DNA of 64,000 nt from Euwallacea fornicatus (taxonomy: Eukaryota; Arthropoda; Insecta; Coleoptera; Curculionidae), in contig NC_089543.1 in the NCBI RefSeq assembly GCF_040115645.1, forward strand, positions 7,032,194-7,096,193, given 5' to 3'. Below are positions 58,547 to 64,000 of the stretch, one piece after another. The notes under the pieces are model-generated. The model had not been told where the DNA came from. It saw only the letters and a program-made list of their open reading frames with translations, and did not search any database. Both the position numbers and the translations under genes were made by a program. The first letter of the stretch is position 1. Each line of letters begins with the position of its first letter.

Positions 58547-61500
58547 AGTTCAGGTTAGTTCAGGTTAGTTCAGGTTAGTTCAGGTTAGTTCAGGTTAGTT
58601 CAGGTTAGTTCAGGTTAGTTCAGGTTAGTTCAGGTTAGTTCAGGTTAGTTCAGGTTAGTTCAGGTTAGTTCAGGTTAGTTCAGGTTAGTTCAGGTTAGTT
58701 CAGGTTAGTTCAGGTTAGTTCAGGTTAGTTCAGGTTAGTTCAGGTTAGTTCAGGTTAGTTCAGGTTAGTTCAGGTTAGTTCAGGTTAGTTCAGGTTAGTT
58801 CAGGTTAGTTCAGGTTAGTTCAGGTTAGTTCAGGTTAGTTCAGGTTAGTTCAGGTTAGTTCAGGTTAGTTCAGGTTAGTTCAGGTTAGTTCAGGTTAGTT
58901 CAGGTTAGTTCAGGTTAGTTCAGGTTAGTTCAGGTTAGTTCAGGTTAGTTCAGGTTAGTTCAGGTTAGTTCAGGTTAGTTCAGGTTAGTTCAGGTTAGTT
59001 CAGGTTAGTTCAGGTTAGTTCAGGTTAGTTCAGGTTAGTTCAGGTTAGTTCAGGTTAGTTCAGGTTAGTTCAGGTTAGTTCAGGTTAGTTCAGGTTAGTT
59101 CAGGTTAGTTCAGGTTAGTTCAGGTTAGTTCAGGTTAGTTCAGGTTAGTTCAGGTTAGTTCAGGTTAGTTCAGGTTAGTTCAGGTTAGTTCAGGTTAGTT
59201 CAGGTTAGTTCAGGTTAGTTCAGGTTAGTTCAGGTTAGTTCAGGTTAGTTCAGGTTAGTTCAGGTTAGTTCAGGTTAGTTCAGGTTAGTTCAGGTTAGTT
59301 CAGGTTAGTTCAGGTTAGTTCAGGTTAGTTCAGGTTAGTTCAGGTTAGTTCAGGTTAGTTCAGGTTAGTTCAGGTTAGTTCAGGTTAGTTCAGGTTAGTT
59401 CAGGTTAGTTCAGGTTAGTTCAGGTTAGTTCAGGTTAGTTCAGGTTAGTTCAGGTTAGTTCAGGTTAGTTCAGGTTAGTTCAGGTTAGTTCAGGTTAGTT
59501 CAGGTTAGTTCAGGTTAGTTCAGGTTAGTTCAGGTTAGTTCAGGTTAGTTCAGGTTAGTTCAGGTTAGTTCAGGTTAGTTCAGGTTAGTTCAGGTTAGTT
59601 CAGGTTAGTTCAGGTTAGTTCAGGTTAGTTCAGGTTAGTTCAGGTTAGTTCAGGTTAGTTCAGGTTAGTTCAGGTTAGTTCAGGTTAGTTCAGGTTAGTT
59701 CAGGTTAGTTCAGGTTAGTTCAGGTTAGTTCAGGTTAGTTCAGGTTAGTTCAGGTTAGTTCAGGTTAGTTCAGGTTAGTTCAGGTTAGTTCAGGTTAGTT
59801 CAGGTTAGTTCAGGTTAGTTCAGGTTAGTTCAGGTTAGTTCAGGTTAGTTCAGGTTAGTTCAGGTTAGTTCAGGTTAGTTCAGGTTAGTTCAGGTTAGTT
59901 CAGGTTAGTTCAGGTTAGTTCAGGTTAGTTCAGGTTAGTTCAGGTTAGTTCAGGTTAGTTCAGGTTAGTTCAGGTTAGTTCAGGTTAGTTCAGGTTAGTT
60001 CAGGTTAGTTCAGGTTAGTTCAGGTTAGTTCAGGTTAGTTCAGGTTAGTTCAGGTTAGTTCAGGTTAGTTCAGGTTAGTTCAGGTTAGTTCAGGTTAGTT
60101 CAGGTTAGTTCAGGTTAGTTCAGGTTAGTTCAGGTTAGTTCAGGTTAGTTCAGGTTAGTTCAGGTTAGTTCAGGTTAGTTCAGGTTAGTTCAGGTTAGTT
60201 CAGGTTAGTTCAGGTTAGTTCAGGTTAGTTCAGGTTAGTTCAGGTTAGTTCAGGTTAGTTCAGGTTAGTTCAGGTTAGTTCAGGTTAGTTCAGGTTAGTT
60301 CAGGTTAGTTCAGGTTAGTTCAGGTTAGTTCAGGTTAGTTCAGGTTAGTTCAGGTTAGTTCAGGTTAGTTCAGGTTAGTTCAGGTTAGTTCAGGTTAGTT
60401 CAGGTTAGTTCAGGTTAGTTCAGGTTAGTTCAGGTTAGTTCAGGTTAGTTCAGGTTAGTTCAGGTTAGTTCAGGTTAGTTCAGGTTAGTTCAGGTTAGTT
60501 CAGGTTAGTTCAGGTTAGTTCAGGTTAGTTCAGGTTAGTTCAGGTTAGTTCAGGTTAGTTCAGGTTAGTTCAGGTTAGTTCAGGTTAGTTCAGGTTAGTT
60601 CAGGTTAGTTCAGGTTAGTTCAGGTTAGTTCAGGTTAGTTCAGGTTAGTTCAGGTTAGTTCAGGTTAGTTCAGGTTAGTTCAGGTTAGTTCAGGTTAGTT
60701 CAGGTTAGTTCAGGTTAGTTCAGGTTAGTTCAGGTTAGTTCAGGTTAGTTCAGGTTAGTTCAGGTTAGTTCAGGTTAGTTCAGGTTAGTTCAGGTTAGTT
60801 CAGGTTAGTTCAGGTTAGTTCAGGTTAGTTCAGGTTAGTTCAGGTTAGTTCAGGTTAGTTCAGGTTAGTTCAGGTTAGTTCAGGTTAGTTCAGGTTAGTT
60901 CAGGTTAGTTCAGGTTAGTTCAGGTTAGTTCAGGTTAGTTCAGGTTAGTTCAGGTTAGTTCAGGTTAGTTCAGGTTAGTTCAGGTTAGTTCAGGTTAGTT
61001 CAGGTTAGTTCAGGTTAGTTCAGGTTAGTTCAGGTTAGTTCAGGTTAGTTCAGGTTAGTTCAGGTTAGTTCAGGTTAGTTCAGGTTAGTTCAGGTTAGTT
61101 CAGGTTAGTTCAGGTTAGTTCAGGTTAGTTCAGGTTAGTTCAGGTTAGTTCAGGTTAGTTCAGGTTAGTTCAGGTTAGTTCAGGTTAGTTCAGGTTAGTT
61201 CAGGTTAGTTCAGGTTAGTTCAGGTTAGTTCAGGTTAGTTCAGGTTAGTTCAGGTTAGTTCAGGTTAGTTCAGGTTAGTTCAGGTTAGTTCAGGTTAGTT
61301 CAGGTTAGTTCAGGTTAGTTCAGGTTAGTTCAGGTTAGTTCAGGTTAGTTCAGGTTAGTTCAGGTTAGTTCAGGTTAGTTCAGGTTAGTTCAGGTTAGTT
61401 CAGGTTAGTTCAGGTTAGTTCAGGTTAGTTCAGGTTAGTTCAGGTTAGTTCAGGTTAGTTCAGGTTAGTTCAGGTTAGTTCAGGTTAGTTCAGGTTAGTT

Positions 61501-64000
61501 CAGGTTAGTTCAGGTTAGTTCAGGTTAGTTCAGGTTAGTTCAGGTTAGTTCAGGTTAGTTCAGGTTAGTTCAGGTTAGTTCAGGTTAGTTCAGGTTAGTT
61601 CAGGTTAGTTCAGGTTAGTTCAGGTTAGTTCAGGTTAGTTCAGGTTAGTTCAGGTTAGTTCAGGTTAGTTCAGGTTAGTTCAGGTTAGTTCAGGTTAGTT
61701 CAGGTTAGTTCAGGTTAGTTCAGGTTAGTTCAGGTTAGTTCAGGTTAGTTCAGGTTAGTTCAGGTTAGTTCAGGTTAGTTCAGGTTAGTTCAGGTTAGTT
61801 CAGGTTAGTTCAGGTTAGTTCAGGTTAGTTCAGGTTAGTTCAGGTTAGTTCAGGTTAGTTCAGGTTAGTTCAGGTTAGTTCAGGTTAGTTCAGGTTAGTT
61901 CAGGTTAGTTCAGGTTAGTTCAGGTTAGTTCAGGTTAGTTCAGGTTAGTTCAGGTTAGTTCAGGTTAGTTCAGGTTAGTTCAGGTTAGTTCAGGTTAGTT
62001 CAGGTTAGTTCAGGTTAGTTCAGGTTAGTTCAGGTTAGTTCAGGTTAGTTCAGGTTAGTTCAGGTTAGTTCAGGTTAGTTCAGGTTAGTTCAGGTTAGTT
62101 CAGGTTAGTTCAGGTTAGTTCAGGTTAGTTCAGGTTAGTTCAGGTTAGTTCAGGTTAGTTCAGGTTAGTTCAGGTTAGTTCAGGTTAGTTCAGGTTAGTT
62201 CAGGTTAGTTCAGGTTAGTTCAGGTTAGTTCAGGTTAGTTCAGGTTAGTTCAGGTTAGTTCAGGTTAGTTCAGGTTAGTTCAGGTTAGTTCAGGTTAGTT
62301 CAGGTTAGTTCAGGTTAGTTCAGGTTAGTTCAGGTTAGTTCAGGTTAGTTCAGGTTAGTTCAGGTTAGTTCAGGTTAGTTCAGGTTAGTTCAGGTTAGTT
62401 CAGGTTAGTTCAGGTTAGTTCAGGTTAGTTCAGGTTAGTTCAGGTTAGTTCAGGTTAGTTCAGGTTAGTTCAGGTTAGTTCAGGTTAGTTCAGGTTAGTT
62501 CAGGTTAGTTCAGGTTAGTTCAGGTTAGTTCAGGTTAGTTCAGGTTAGTTCAGGTTAGTTCAGGTTAGTTCAGGTTAGTTCAGGTTAGTTCAGGTTAGTT
62601 CAGGTTAGTTCAGGTTAGTTCAGGTTAGTTCAGGTTAGTTCAGGTTAGTTCAGGTTAGTTCAGGTTAGTTCAGGTTAGTTCAGGTTAGTTCAGGTTAGTT
62701 CAGGTTAGTTCAGGTTAGTTCAGGTTAGTTCAGGTTAGTTCAGGTTAGTTCAGGTTAGTTCAGGTTAGTTCAGGTTAGTTCAGGTTAGTTCAGGTTAGTT
62801 CAGGTTAGTTCAGGTTAGTTCAGGTTAGTTCAGGTTAGTTCAGGTTAGTTCAGGTTAGTTCAGGTTAGTTCAGGTTAGTTCAGGTTAGTTCAGGTTAGTT
62901 CAGGTTAGTTCAGGTTAGTTCAGGTTAGTTCAGGTTAGTTCAGGTTAGTTCAGGTTAGTTCAGGTTAGTTCAGGTTAGTTCAGGTTAGTTCAGGTTAGTT
63001 CAGGTTAGTTCAGGTTAGTTCAGGTTAGTTCAGGTTAGTTCAGGTTAGTTCAGGTTAGTTCAGGTTAGTTCAGGTTAGTTCAGGTTAGTTCAGGTTAGTT
63101 CAGGTTAGTTCAGGTTAGTTCAGGTTAGTTCAGGTTAGTTCAGGTTAGTTCAGGTTAGTTCAGGTTAGTTCAGGTTAGTTCAGGTTAGTTCAGGTTAGTT
63201 CAGGTTAGTTCAGGTTAGTTCAGGTTAGTTCAGGTTAGTTCAGGTTAGTTCAGGTTAGTTCAGGTTAGTTCAGGTTAGTTCAGGTTAGTTCAGGTTAGTT
63301 CAGGTTAGTTCAGGTTAGTTCAGGTTAGTTCAGGTTAGTTCAGGTTAGTTCAGGTTAGTTCAGGTTAGTTCAGGTTAGTTCAGGTTAGTTCAGGTTAGTT
63401 CAGGTTAGTTCAGGTTAGTTCAGGTTAGTTCAGGTTAGTTCAGGTTAGTTCAGGTTAGTTCAGGTTAGTTCAGGTTAGTTCAGGTTAGTTCAGGTTAGTT
63501 CAGGTTAGTTCAGGTTAGTTCAGGTTAGTTCAGGTTAGTTCAGGTTAGTTCAGGTTAGTTCAGGTTAGTTCAGGTTAGTTCAGGTTAGTTCAGGTTAGTT
63601 CAGGTTAGTTCAGGTTAGTTCAGGTTAGTTCAGGTTAGTTCAGGTTAGTTCAGGTTAGTTCAGGTTAGTTCAGGTTAGTTCAGGTTAGTTCAGGTTAGTT
63701 CAGGTTAGTTCAGGTTAGTTCAGGTTAGTTCAGGTTAGTTCAGGTTAGTTCAGGTTAGTTCAGGTTAGTTCAGGTTAGTTCAGGTTAGTTCAGGTTAGTT
63801 CAGGTTAGTTCAGGTTAGTTCAGGTTAGTTCAGGTTAGTTCAGGTTAGTTCAGGTTAGTTCAGGTTAGTTCAGGTTAGTTCAGGTTAGTTCAGGTTAGTT
63901 CAGGTTAGTTCAGGTTAGTTCAGGTTAGTTCAGGTTAGTTCAGGTTAGTTCAGGTTAGTTCAGGTTAGTTCAGGTTAGTTCAGGTTAGTTCAGGTTAGGA
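58547..64000. repeat. 10-bp satellite array (CAGGTTAGTT)n, ~544 copies
   Basis: After a partial AGTT, the unit CAGGTTAGTT repeats from 58551 to 63990 without a visible substitution, about 544 units (5.44 kb). The last ten bases are CAGGTTAGGA, a variant, so the array may change or end just at the window edge. Written as TTAGTTCAGG the unit resembles fused variants of the insect TTAGG and beetle TCAGG telomeric repeats. Read as CAG|GTTAGTT it is close to the 5' splice-site consensus. Confidence 0.97.

Overview
This window looks like nuclear DNA of an insect. It is A+T-rich, its genes are split by many small GT-AG introns (often 50-60 bases), and the proteins are clearly metazoan. The Contactin here has an N-terminal C-type lectin domain, which is the insect architecture. 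Several ~200-1000 bp repeats end in TACAGGGTGTCCC-like inverted repeats, a pattern common in insect genomes. A beetle is a reasonable guess, but the sequence does not prove the order. There is no bacterial operon, CRISPR array or phage. Gene models below were built by hand from splice sites and reading-frame continuity, and all six named genes close as exact multiples of three.

Layout. (1) 1-9.9 kb: an unrecognised secreted-protein gene on the minus strand (coding exon 1 at 9.9 kb, an 8 kb intron, then four small exons at 0.09-1.5 kb). The intron holds a MITE and weak exon-like segments of another possible gene (5.1-6.9 kb). (2) 9.9-15 kb: mostly non-coding, with one exon-like segment at 12.5 kb. 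(3) 15.1-18.9 kb: Cdt2/l(2)dtl (DTL), minus strand, nine exons. (4) 20.2-24.7 kb: Contactin, plus strand, twelve exons, ending in a GPI-type tail and divergent from DTL. (5) 28.2-36.9 kb: a SHOX-family paired-type homeobox gene, plus strand, five exons with long introns that hold repeats and a decayed ORF. (6) 38.6-45.4 kb: Neurl4 (bluestreak), plus strand, 21 exons, six Neuralized repeats. (7) 46.0-47.9 kb: Utp6, minus strand, convergent with Neurl4. (8) 48.5-49.7 kb: Metaxin-2, minus strand. (9) 50-57 kb: no recognised gene, but GC-richer islands with good splice sites suggest a plus-strand transcription unit, and there is a small cluster of CTCF-like motifs. (10) 57.2-58.3 kb: a G-poor, T-rich tract. 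(11) 58.55-64.0 kb: about 544 visually perfect copies of a 10-bp satellite, CAGGTTAGTT, running to the window edge.

The genes do not form one pathway. DTL is a cell-cycle ubiquitin-ligase receptor, Contactin a septate-junction adhesion protein, SHOX a developmental regulator, Neurl4 a centrosomal/ubiquitin-related scaffold, Utp6 an 18S rRNA processing factor and Metaxin-2 a mitochondrial outer-membrane import protein. The most unusual element is the satellite. Its unit is nearly a 5' splice-site consensus (CAG|GTTAGT) and also resembles insect/beetle telomeric repeats (TTAGG/TCAGG).
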